From assembly GCA_013400975.1 (NCBI GenBank), contig WBMZ01003284.1:287898-351897 (forward strand): a stretch of 64,000 bases of DNA, written 5' to 3'. A program made the translations under genes and the position numbers. The notes below the pieces were generated by a model. It saw only the letters and a list, made by a program, of their open reading frames with translations. It had not been told where the DNA came from and ran no database searches. This DNA is from Atrichornis clamosus (Eukaryota; Chordata; Aves; Passeriformes; Menuridae). Positions 36,053 to 47,600 of the stretch are shown piece after piece. Each line of letters opens with the position of its first letter. Positions within the stretch are counted from its first letter, which is position 1.

Positions 36053-37500
36053 GGTAGCTGAGGAAAGGTGGAGACCCAGAACATTGCAAAGCCCCTGCAG
36101 GTCAGTGAAGAAGTTTCTAGTGATTTAGTGCACTTTTGGTCTGACACACAGTGAGCAGCTGAGCAATAGCCCAAAGCTGAAGCATTTGTCTGCATAACAT
36201 GTAGACGTGGCAATGCCAAAACATTTTGCAGGTACGTCTCTTCTTTGCTGGATTGATTGTGTGGGTGAGGTTCTTAGACGTTAAAATGAATTTATATTTC
36301 AGTCTAAAATGTCCTCACTTTTTAATGTTTAAAAAAAAAAAAAAAAGAAATCCAGCCGATCCCATGTGATGGCTGTAAGAGGAATTGAGAATTTATCTAC
36401 ATTTTGGGGCTTTATTTCCGTACAAAAATAATTAAAGCAATTCAGCATTTGGAAATTAAATATCCATGAAAATCTTAATAGCTTTTCTCACTGTTTGAGA
36501 CTTTTAAGAGAACATACTTCCTTACAAAAATTTGGGCACTGACTCCTGCTCTCTTCTAGCTTGGCATTTGTAAGTAAAGGTGGATGTGGATGTTCCAGTT
36601 GGGATTGGCAGGGCATTCTGTTCCCCTGGTGTTTGCTTTGCATAGGTATGAACAAACGTGCCAATTTTCAGATGTAAGTGATGTGCCTGGGAACTGTACT
36701 TCCTCCCAAAGGTGAAGATATTCAAAAATATAGAAGCCAACAGTTTTCTGGATATTTTAAAGCAGGAGGAGGATGAAATGTCAGGACCCTGAAGCATTGC
36801 AAACAGGGCTGCCAACATATTTCTAGACCATCCCACTCTGTAATCAAACTGTGCTCTTTTGATTGATCCACTCAGCCATGCCCAAGCAACTGTCTGCTGA
36901 ATCAAATTCAATGCTGTGTCTGGCTCAGTCATGTGAAAATAGTGCCCTAAAAAACGATAAAGTTTAAAAATATAAAGTTTGTCTTAAAAGCTGAAAAACA
37001 AGGAAGAGTTTAAAAAAATAGCTTCTTAATAAAATTCACGGTGTTATAAATTTCTTTTACTATTTATTGACCAGAATTTGCAGTCTGACATAAGACTGCA
37101 CTTGAGATAAAAAATGCTAGTTTTTCAAAGCAGAAACAAGGGTATTTCAATTAAGAAGAAGTTTTGGGGAATTGGCTGTTAATTTCAAATATAAACAAAG
37201 GAAAAAGATGGAGATGGAAATGAGAGAAGTAGAAGAGCTATTTCACTGTTGTAAAAAGGGTGAAGAGAAGATGACAGGGTTCATGTGGAATTTCTCTGCT
37301 TAAATATTTTTGCACTGGTCTGTTCCCCAAATTTGCCAGATCCCCTTCCCACGCCCTGCTTCCCAAATCTCGCCCCGTTCAGGTTGTGCTGCTGTGTGCC
37401 CGTTTATTGTGTTTAACAGTGGTTATGTTTCAGTAATGCTTTATTTATGTCTCTGGCTTGGAAAAGCCTTTGGCTGAAAGTCACAATTTCAGTGATGATT
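36053..37500. other. Unique AT-rich non-coding sequence
   Basis: No gene is recognised. An A16 run lies at 36331-36346. TGCAGTCT (37079-37086) and AGACTGCA (37093-37100) form a small perfect foldback. A 136-residue minus-strand frame (36522-36932) has no recognisable domain. Confidence 0.5.
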
Positions 37501-40500
37501 TTTTTTTTCTGCTTGCCACTTAAAATATGATCAAGCATACGGGTGAGCTACACAAATTTTTTTTTCAGTGAACATTTGAAATCAGAGCAAAACCTGATTG
37601 TTCCATCTTATTAGCCACGTCTTGTTTGATGTAGCATGTTTTTCTAACCCGGTATCACTTCCATCTGAAGCTGCACCACAGAGAACACAAAGGTTTCAGT
37701 ATTGAAGTTGAAGGAGCACTGAAGGGCATCTTACAAATGCTACTTTGTCACCTAGCAGGAGTTCTTGGAAATTTTTCAATGTTTTTCTTTTCTTTTGTGA
37801 ACGGACATAAAGTGCCTCTTTCAAACCCAGCTAGGGTTTCATTCCTGCTTCTGTGATTCTCTGAGGTGCATTAGTTGAGGCTGGCAAACTTTTAGACTCC
37901 AGGGAATACAAAGCAAGACAATCAGTGCAAACTCAGTCCTTGCAGCAGCTCTGTTTGGGTGGCTGAGTTTCCCGACAGGGGCTAGGGTGTGGGGAGGAAA
38001 ACTGTTGCCCTAAAGATGTACAGGAGCAACAAAATTAAAACAAGAAGAAATCCTTCATTTTTAAAAATCGAAATAAAGACAGAAAAGTATCCAGAGACAT
38101 TCAGAGACTGGCAGGAGCTGAGAAAGACACTTATGCAGGTTTGCCTCCCAGATTTTTCCTTCACTCTAAACTTTTATTTATGTGCCTTTTCCTGTGCCAC
38201 TTTTACCCATGTTTCTCGACAACACATTAACTTCCCTCCTGGTACAATAATCGACTCCAATCTGCTATTATCACGGAAATAGAAGAGGTAAAGTGCCTGT
38301 AATAGGATCCAAATCAAATCACTTTCACTTCAGCCGGCTTTTGCTGTGAAGCCGAGGATTCCCCAGGGAGATTCAATACAGAGAAACACCTGCAGACACA
38401 GGCTGAGGCCCAGAGATGATATGGAACACGACAGGCCGAGCTCTGCGCTAGCATTCCCTCCCTTACGAGCCGGTCACATTGGCAGTAATAACCAGAGGCA
38501 GGACCTGATAAAGTTGTGACTCATTGGCAAAGCCAGGATCTGACTTTCAGCTGATTTGACCCATCCTGAAGCAACACATCACTTGACAATTTACTGTAGA
38601 AACAGCTATAGTTAATTTCTTTTTTTTCCTTCCCCCCTGAAGCACTTGCCTTAGTCTTGAATGGTTTTGCATGAATCCCTGGTTGTGTTTAAGCACAGTC
38701 CTGCCTGAAGAGAAAAAATATATCATCCTCTCCCAGCGGCTAGGAAAGGCCAGACTAAATTGAATTTAATAAGTTTCGAGTTTAGGGGAAAATAAACCTA
38801 GAATATTTCCTGTGGCATAAGAAACGACTTCAACAAGGGTTGAAGATGGAAATACACAGTTGCAGCCATGTACTGTAGGTTAGAGTTTTGATGCCTTGTT
38901 CCCTGTATTAGTTTATTAATTCAAGTGCTTTTCCCCCCACATTTATGTTTTTATTTAAGTAGTTTTTAGGGATGCTAAGAGACTCTATGCCAGTTACATG
39001 TTATTATTTAATTTGGTGTTTATCTCAGGAAAACACTAATATCATCTTATCAGGATGAAAGCAAATATAAGTCCTCTCCACGATTGTCACCTAAGATTTG
39101 ACAGGTTTGGCCGTATCAGAGAAATAACAATAGTGGTAAAAACAGCAAGAAAAACAAAGAAAAGCAATTATTCCTGAATTTAAAAACCTGTGTGGAAATT
39201 TTCATGGCATGGAGTTCAGCTCCCATTTTCACTTTGAAATATCTCCCAGTAACCCAAGGTGGTGCTGCTAATATTACTTAGTAGCTGACAGTACATGAAG
39301 TTCCTCATGTAGTGGCTTTGGAGAGCGCACGCTGAGTCAATACCTGCATGAAACACAGCCTTAGCTCCCACCCCAACATAATTAGTAGTTCAAGGACAAG
39401 AAAAATTTTTAAAATTACATTTAAAGAGATTGGCATAAAACTCAAAAGCAATAGACCAAGGAAAAAAAAGTTGTGATAATTGTTGATATTTCTGCAACTG
39501 GCTTATTCTGAAAAGTGTGTTATATCGTCTTTGATTGTGTCCTCATCTCTCTGGTGTTTGAGCACCTTTAGTGTATTACGGAAAGAGGGTGAGAGGCATC
39601 ATGTAGAGTTTGCTCTTAGACTTCTTTTTCCTCATGAAGAGAATTGATTTTTCACTAAAAGTACAGTTGATAAGGTTTAGTTAAAGTGTTTGCTGTAAGG
39701 CCAGTATTTTTCATGGAGTGGCAAATGAAAATAATCACCTTACTCCTCTCCCACAAGCTTTTATTGTAGTATGAAAACTACTATTTTTGTTGTTGTTTTA
39801 GAAAAACCTTCTGAAAGAAAGGAGTAATGTTTGGAAATGTGTTTTGACTCTGTATTACAGTCACATTAATGTAATGTATAAAAACCCCCGTATGTTGAAC
39901 ACTAACATGGGTTCAAAACTCCTGCTGTGAGAGATACGGAAGTCACATTATCTTGTCAACTCAAATGCACATTCTTAATTGCTAAATATGAGCCAGAATC
40001 CCATGTCCAAACATTTGCTCACTGGAAACCAAAGCTTAATTTTACAGTTCAGCTGCAGCTGCAACTCTAAGGGAGTTTGAGCAGCTCTAATGGAAAGGAG
40101 CAAAGTATTTAAATTATGGGGCATCAGAATTTGAGATGATCGTTTGCAAATTCAAAACTGAAAATATGGCCCTGATGTGCAGTGAGAACATGGCAAACAG
40201 CATCACCCAGCCTCTCTAACTAGATCTGGGAGCAAGTAGGGCATTTAAAAGCAAAATAAAGGAAAGACTGAGAGGGATATCTAAGTATCTGTTTGTGGAC
40301 GGAGTATTAAATAGTTCAGATTTCTGTTCTAAATAATTGGGATTTTTAGTTCTCTGTGCAAATCAAAGCTTTATATGCAGAAGAGTAGAGACAAGGAGAA
40401 GAGGGGGAGGAAGTTAGGAATTAGGTCACTCTGTCAAAACATCTTTAGCTTTCCCTGATGAAGAAAAAGTTATATTCATTACAAAAAAAAATTTTTAATA

Positions 40501-40660
40501 AAACTGTATGAATTGTATGACCTGAAATTAAACATTCCCTGTAATTTTCAGAGCTTCTTCATATTGGAAAAAAAAAAAAAAAGGAAATAATTGAGCTTTA
40601 GACTGAAAGCATCTGACTAAGTCATTGGGATTTTTGTGAGCGTTTTGGTCAATCCAAACG
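37501..40660. other. Unique non-coding sequence with an enhancer-like block at 38200-38600
   Basis: No gene is recognised. The 38200-38600 block is repeat-free and CpG-retaining, with CACTTCAGCCGGC, CTTACGAGCCGGTC, an exact AP-1 word TGACTCA (38517-38523) next to TTGGCAAAGCCA (an NFI-like pair of half-sites), and ACTTGACAATTT. It resembles a conserved non-coding element, but this is inference. An A15 run lies at 40568-40582. Confidence 0.4.
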
Positions 40661-40950
40661 TGCTTTATTTGGCATTAAAAAAAATACTCTATCCGACTTC
40701 ATCGGTTTCTTATAGTCGCTTTTTTGAGAGAGGACCTTTGGCTTGCAACTTCTTTGTATCAGCTGCAGTCTAATATTTCATACATCCGAGAGCAGGAGGC
40801 ATGGACTGAGTCGCGCGGCCGAGTGCTCCCAGGAATCTCCGGGTACTGCGCTCTGTCCGTGGGAGCACTTGGGCACAGAGCTGTGTTCAAACACATCTTT
40901 CCCCCCTCTCCCAAGTCTCGCTTTGCTGACCAAGAAAAAATAAATGGCTG
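40661..40950. other. CpG-bearing segment with a 13-bp foldback
   Basis: About 12 CpGs lie between 40690 and 40925, including TCGCGCGGCCGAG, in AT-rich surroundings. Within it CCGAGTGCTCCCA (40819-40831) pairs with TGGGAGCACTTGG (40860-40872), with one G-T wobble and a 28-nt loop, 54 nt overall. The size fits a small RNA precursor, and the CpG content fits a regulatory element. Overlapping short frames on both strands show no known protein. Confidence 0.5.
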
Positions 40951-43429
40951 GGAAAACAACAAGAGATATTTTCAGGAGTTGCCGTCTGTTTTTTAAAAAG
41001 CAGCAGGAGCAATGATAGCATTACTTTTGGTCTTTTTTTAGGGGTTTGGAGGCTAAAGCCTGTAGGATTTGAAGGTGTGATCTCTGACATTGCCATCAAG
41101 AAACACAGAGGCTTCTTTTTCCTGTGTTTCCAGGTGTAGCTGTGTCTCAGGTGTTAGTTCATCAGCTTCATTTATAGGAAGCTTCAGGGTTGAGTGTGAG
41201 GAGAATGAAAACGCCTCTCGCAGCTTGACAAAAAGTTGCTCTGCCTTTTTCTTGGACCTTTCATTCAATACAACACTGAGCAATTTGCTTAAACATTGAG
41301 AAGAGAAAATGATTTTTCCATGCTTATATGCCGAGGCAGTAGATTTGACAAAACCCTAATTCACCTGATATTTTCTTATCCTGTACCTTTCATCTTAAAT
41401 CAGATTTTTGAATTTCTTGTTGAAACTTCTTTTTGGACAAACAGCCAACTTTTCCTTACAGTGCATTACCCAACACAGCATTTATGTTATTAGAAAATTA
41501 AACCAGTGACTGAGAGATTTTGACTAATTAGGTTTCTTGGATAATAAGAGCTTTTTAATAAGGTACATATCACTTACAATATTGCTAATGAAATGTGAAA
41601 GCGATTCAGTACTCTGTAAGATAATGGCTAACTTGTTTTAATTGTTAACATTTTTTCTTGCCTGCAATGACACAGTCATTATTTCGCAGTCACCGCTTAT
41701 CGTGAAATCCAAGAGGATTAATGGTTTCACTTATACTGGCGAAAATGTTTAAGCTGTCCCGATTATCAGTGCAGTTGGAAAGAATAATGGTTATTTGTCA
41801 TTGCGTTTAGCCCTAGAATGAATTGTCCTCCAGCCAAGAGAATCGTTAACCCTTTGAGCAACAGTAATAGAGTTTTACAATTAAAAAGAAGGAAGCAAAG
41901 ATTTATGGCTGGATTTTTTTTTTTCTGTAGGTAGTTTATTAGCTTATGAGTCCCACTAAAACTAAATATATTTCTCCTGAAAAATAAACCACACAATATA
42001 TCTTATTCTCCTGAATAGCACTTCTGCTAGTTGGAATTAGATTGCACTGAAACATTCTTTTGGTGAAGGAACAAATCTCCCAACTAGCTAAAAAAAATAA
42101 AATGATTGAACACACATTCTGGAGGGAAAAAAAAAAAGAAGACTTGCATTGCTTTTGCTTTTTTCTTACCAGATTGCTATATATGTTTAAGTACTGCTTT
42201 TGAAGGAGAATTTTGTCTGTAAATCCCTATAATTCAAAACCATTTACTAGATATAAGCAACTTAAAACTCCCAAGATTTCTTCACAAAGTAATTAATATT
42301 GTAAATTTGGTTCATCTGGGAAGAGTTTAAAATTACATTGTGAGTGAATGAGTATTCTTAAAATTCTGTACATGGCACTGCATTAGCTGCCAAAACTATA
42401 AAAGGCATCATAAAACAAACAATTGAGTGTTTAAAGTTTTGGGTATAAAAGGGTAATATAAAAAACAAAGAAAAAAAGAAGAGAGAGAAATAAAAGCATT
42501 ACTTGGGAAGTTATTTTAAATCAGGGGGAAATACACCCCCAGCACAGCTGTTAGTGGGCTGGTTTGGAACACTGGGATTCCTTCCTTGTGGGTTTATACT
42601 GGCCTGGGATAACTTCCAGGGGATGGCTGTGTGTGGTTTGATTTGACCCTGCAGCAGCATTTTGGGGTTGCTTCTGCACTGGGGCAGTGCTGATTTCCAG
42701 CAGCACGGAGTCCAGCTCAAGGCATGGATCTGGGGGTGAGGAAGGGAAGGTGTCTGTGAAATATTCCTGCTTGCGCCAGTGCTGGAAGGAGTGAAAGCCT
42801 AGAATAAATAGAATAATACAGTAAATGCTGGTATTAATGTGCAGCTCAGGGGCTGATCCTCAGCCCATGGGAGGTGATTTAGGGTTCTGCCCAAGCTCAC
42901 AGCAGTTTGTGGTGCCAGACCCTGCACTTGGGTGGGACGTGCAATGCCACTTGTTTTACTGGGGTGGAATCTTCTCACAGATTTTTTATGGACTGCTTTT
43001 CTAGGAAGGAAAGGGCAGCTTCTCCCTTCAGCTGTAATAATAAATATAAATGGACTTGAATATGAAAAGAAAACTTGCTCGCCACTAGAGAGACCACATT
43101 AATGAAGTCTGGGGAAGAGTATCTTCATATAAGTAGCCAAGGCATGAATGGAAATGATTATTCCACAATTATTTGTTAAAAAATATATTACTTCAGGTGC
43201 TTCTTCAGTCTGTGGTCAATGAAGATCAGTGCATATGAGCTCAGAGCATGATCATTATCATTATCATGTGTGATCTATGCACAAGAAACCATCTTCTATG
43301 AGATGGTAAACAACAGTTTCTGCCGAAGCCCCCTGAGGTCTGCAGGAACTGCACACCCCAGCAGTTTTAGATGGGAGAGGTCAGAAGAAACAGCTGCCAC
43401 CAGACAAAAAGACATAGCAAATATATGCC
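40951..43429. other. Unique non-coding sequence with an enhancer-like part at 41560-41860
   Basis: No gene is recognised. Sequence at 41560-41860 is repeat-free with intact words such as TTTCGCAGTCACCGC, GGATTAATGG, CTGGCGAAAATG and CCCGATTATCAG. A GC-richer patch at 42520-42760 may be an old unrecognised repeat. Confidence 0.4.
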
Positions 43430-43540
43430 AAAAAAAAAAAAAATCCAAAAAAACAACAAACCAAAAAAAACCCCCCAAAAAAGCAAACAAACCCCCCCCA
43501 ATATCAATTCCAAAAACACACCCACACATGAACCCACACA
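43430..43540. repeat. A/C-rich low-complexity block
   Basis: Runs of A are interrupted by C-runs and CAA/CCA units, ending in ACAC-type sequence. Minus-strand frames over it encode phenylalanine/glycine-rich strings that only reflect this composition. Confidence 0.9.
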
Positions 43541-45942
43541 TACATGAATTCTCACTACTCCATGTTGCAACATTTACAGAGGCAGGAGTGTAGAGCTACA
43601 GAAGTGGATGGTGGAATTTAGCCCTAGTTTGGAATTTATGATTGACACATTTGAGAAACTGCTGCTAACCATGGCTTCAATGAAAATTGGCTTTGTTCTC
43701 TTTGGTTTTCTTTTGCAGCAGTGCCTGGGTGTATGGTACACATAAGTCCCTCCCCCAGCCCAAAAATGTTAGATAATGGTGGCTATTTTGGAGAAGACAA
43801 TTACTGATGAAAAGAACTGAATGGATTTTCCCTCCTCACTGGATGGGGGTTCAAACGCTTTTCAGAAAGCACGAAGCAAAAATGCTGCTGCACCTCTGTG
43901 GCTGGTCAGCTGCATTTGTTGTCCTTTGGCATTCCAGCTGAAATGTTGCACTCACAGGGACTAGCTTGGAATGTCAGCTCCATTCCTGACTTTTGCATTT
44001 TAATTACAAATGAAGTAGCCTACAAAAAAATATAGTGCACCACTTGTGAACGGACCATTTCTTAAAAGTTAGCTGGAGTTCAGAGGCTTAAGGTGGAAGG
44101 GCTGGGAAGGAGCTGACATCTAGCAGTGAAATTGTTGGAGAAGAAAAAAAATGAGGCGTCCAAACCTGGGAAGAATTCTTAATTAATTTTAAAATAATCT
44201 CCCCACTGGATCAGCTAGGAATACAGTTAGAAAGAGACAGACATATTTAATGGCAATGTTTTGTTCCTAGTACAGGGAAGCTGGCATCTCTGATCCTTCT
44301 GTCCTTGTGAACAAATGCTTGACAGAAAAAACTTACTCAGTTTTTGGGCCTGGTTCTTGGTTCCTGAGCACTGATTATTGCTGTAATTATAATTACTTCT
44401 AAGGGACTCTGCTCAAATGCTCTCCTGTCCTCACATACAAGTTCTCGTGTTGCAGGCAGGCTTTGGGATGTGAAGGTTCTCCTGTCTGGGACTTCATTGT
44501 AGTTTTTAGCAATTTCTATCAAATATTAAAAATCTCATGGTTTCTTTTGTTTTATTTTTAATTGTTTAGTGCAAATACTGTTTAAACATTGCACACAAAG
44601 AAAACACAAAAACCTTGAAAGAGAAACTGGCTGGAGTCAGTCACGTTCTCTGTGCTGGGTTAAACACAGGAAGAAAACAAAAAGCAAAGCATTGATTGGA
44701 TTTAATTTTGTTGCATAGAAATATTTTGAACCATAACTGTGGAAAGACCTTCCCTGTATTACAGAAAATTGGCTGTTGTGTATAGGAATATCTTGTGCCG
44801 TTTTCAAAATAACTTTTTCCTCTTTATTTTAACTATGATGTGGTAGGGAGGTGGCCCTAAATCAGAAGTTTTATATTATATATACTTTATATATCCTGAA
44901 GGGATGGCGGTACTATTTTGCCTCCTATAATTTCCCTTTGTTAGAAGAAACAAGAGCCAGACAATCCAACAAATCAAAATATCAGCAAATGGAGAGTGAA
45001 ATGTCTGAGACTGGGGCAGCAGCAAGTAGTGACCAATTCTGTGGACTTGGGGAAGGTTTGTTTTGTTTCCTTTTTTTTTTTTTTGTTGGCTTCTTTATTT
45101 CTTTAAAATTTTAGCCTCTCTTCCTGTGCCAGCTGGAAACCAATATTCTGATTTTATTCCCAGTATTTAATAGCTTTGATTTCATAGTCTTTATCCCCCT
45201 CTTCCAAAAGGCTAAAATTTTAATTGACACATTCCTGGAAATGTATTAGGTCAATTTAGAGTAAAGCATGCCATTTACTCAGTGTGTGGAGTCTTGGTTT
45301 TCGTGTAAAATACTGCTCTTAATTGATTATCATGTACATGAATTTTCTGCATCATTTACACTTACAAATGTGCATTGCACAAAAAGCTAATAAATCTCAG
45401 AGGTTTGAATATTAACAACATTTTCTCCCCCTTGTGTTATTAGCAGAGAAATCAGCACTAGAGACTGGCAAACTTGCTCCCATGAGTACCCTTTCCCAAC
45501 ACAAGGAGCCCTTTGTCACGTAAATGGTTCACTTGGAAAAAATGACTACATTTGAGCAGTGTCAGCAGCAGGACTTGGGAGAAGGAGAGCTGCTCGTGTG
45601 TGTGCAGGCCTGGAGGCCCAGGCCAGTGTCCTGCTCTGCGGTGTGAGAGGAAAAATCCCTCTGTGTGAAGTGGGGTGGAGGAATTGCCCAAACCATCCAG
45701 ATCTTCCCACTGTGGGATAAGACTGCAGTGCACAAACAGAAGAGCAGGAGACAGTCCAAAAGTCGTGGTGCTGCCCCAAAAATTGTAACTGTATGCTCAG
45801 GTGAAGGGTAGTTTTGTTCCCATTCCTGAACCAGCTCAAGCCTGTGCTGCCAGGTGATTTGAGGATGTTCAAGGCTGTGGAGTTGTATCATCACCACTTC
45901 CCAGATTTTGAAGCAGGAGGCTTTGTGGCTTTCTGAGACTCT
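43541..45942. other. Unique non-coding sequence
   Basis: No gene is recognised. A T14 run lies at 45071-45084. The GC-richer part at 45540-45900 carries a small foldback (GGCCTGG at 45607-45613, CCAGGCC at 45618-45624) and overlapping minus-strand frames of about 90-111 residues without known domains. It adjoins the CR1 remnant and could be a degraded repeat. Confidence 0.45.
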
Positions 45943-45993
45943 TGCTGGCTTGGGTTGGAAGGGACCTTAAAGATCATCTCATTCCAACCCCCG
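45943..45993 (-). mobile_element. Very short CR1 LINE 3' remnant (about 50 bp)
   Basis: TTGGGTTGGAAGGGACCTTA followed by AAGATCATCTCATTCC is the reverse complement of a CR1 3' end. The 42-nt stretch 45951-45992 matches 24131-24172 with one mismatch, so it is the same subfamily. The usual terminal octamers are missing and the 5' side stops at the C-run, leaving one of the shortest recognisable CR1 pieces. Confidence 0.85.
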
Positions 45994-47600
45994 AAGGAAG
46001 GGGGGATGTCACCTTAAGGGAGATGACAGATCGTGTGATGTAAAGGTGATCTCCTGTGGATTCTGTTATGGTCTAGCTGGAAATACCAAGAATATCTTTT
46101 AACGTGAGGTCCTTGTTGGCCATATTCCAGCCCTGACCAGATCCTGTGCATGCTGTGGTGCCATTCCTGCAGGATATGATCCCACAGTCTCATGTCCAAA
46201 TGTGCAGGGCTTTGCTTTACTGCTTGATGTTGCTGTACTCAGTGGTTGTGTCCTACTCCGTGGACAGCTGCATTTTATCACTGGGAATAATGATTTTATT
46301 TGCATATACCTCTTTTTAGTCCTCTGGTTTTTGGTTTTTGTTTTTTTTTTTTTTTAATTAGGCAGTGTAGGAGTGTAATTTACTACAATTTTTCACTGAA
46401 CTGAATTGCTGAAAAATAGTTGCCCTTAAAAACCTGGAAAACAAAGGGAAACAAGCCTTATCTCTTAGCTTTTCACTTCAAGGCACACAAAGAAGTGGGG
46501 ACATTGCTTGGCCTGTGTGTCTGACCATCAGTCAGAAAACTCTGAGTAACCCTAATGGAAGCCGAGGATTAGACATGTTTATTGAGGGAGCAGAATTATG
46601 CCCCTTAGAACGGATGCTTGCTTGGGATCACTGCGGTATGAATCACTGGGACTGTGGCCAAAGGTGGGAAAGAACACGGCTGACATTCACAACCCTCCCA
46701 GCTATCAGTAAGTACAGCCAAAATAATTACCCCAAGGCATCTGGATAACCCAGCCTAATTAGCGGTGCCTGAAAACGAGTGGGTTGCATGTTTATACCTG
46801 AAGAAATCAAATTACCCTCATACATTTCACCAGGGGCTCTTCCAATTCATTGCTCTGTTGATGAAAGAGGCAGCTATTTACCATAAAGTCACAACCCCGC
46901 AGCCTGTGGCTATTCGCCACGTTGAAGAGTGTTACTGCCCTGCAGGGAAATTATTCCTTTTACTGGAGTTGAAGGCAATATTCTTTGCACTGATGAGCTC
47001 TAATACTTTTATGGTAGGTGGCATGGACTGTGGAATATACACAAACATAGTAATATGCACTTAATTAGATTACTTGTTAATATCGTTCATTCATTTAATT
47101 TGGTCAAAACTGCTGTAGCCAAATGTTCACCCTGAGCTGCAGATCTCAGTTCCCAGATCTGAGAGCAAGATTTAGAGAGAGTTTTAACATCCTTACGGAT
47201 AATAATATCCATAATTAAAACGTTTGAGGCTAACCCATTTGGAAGGGAATGTAAAGCCTCGCATTTTAGCCAACTGAGAAAAAAGGAAAATCAGATCCTT
47301 GAGGTGGTAAGGTTACCCCAGACCATCATAATTTCTTGCATCTTCTTTTGAAAGGTCTCAAACTGATGATTTGAAGAGATCACACACTACCTCTAGCAAC
47401 CATGAACCAGATCAAGTGAGCAAATTCTTAATTCATTTCTATAGCACAGCTTCCCTCTGTTGCACTCAAATGTGAAAACTCGCAGCAGCACTACTGCACA
47501 ATCCAAATATCAATGTTAGGAAGTTGCCATTTAGAAACAATGACAGAAACAGACCCAGATCTAAACTGTCCATGAAACATAGGAAACGAAGATTTAGGTA
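45994..47600. other. Unique sequence, enhancer-like at 46520-47060
   Basis: No gene is recognised. A T15 run lies at 46341-46355. From 46520 to 47060 the sequence is complex, transposon-free and keeps CpGs (CACTGCGGTATG, CCTAATTAGCGGTGCC, CTATTCGCCACG). A 99-residue plus-strand frame (46765-47064) has no known domain. The appearance fits a conserved non-coding element. Confidence 0.4.

Noticed and set aside
35836..36219. 127-residue minus-strand open frame
   Set aside because: Translated through 49 N and flanking poly-A; an artefact of the assembly gap.
36522..36932. 136-residue minus-strand open frame
   Set aside because: Within chance expectation and with no recognisable domain.
43296..43573. 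Phenylalanine/glycine-rich minus-strand frames resembling membrane proteins
   Set aside because: They are the translation of an A/C-rich low-complexity block read from the opposite strand.
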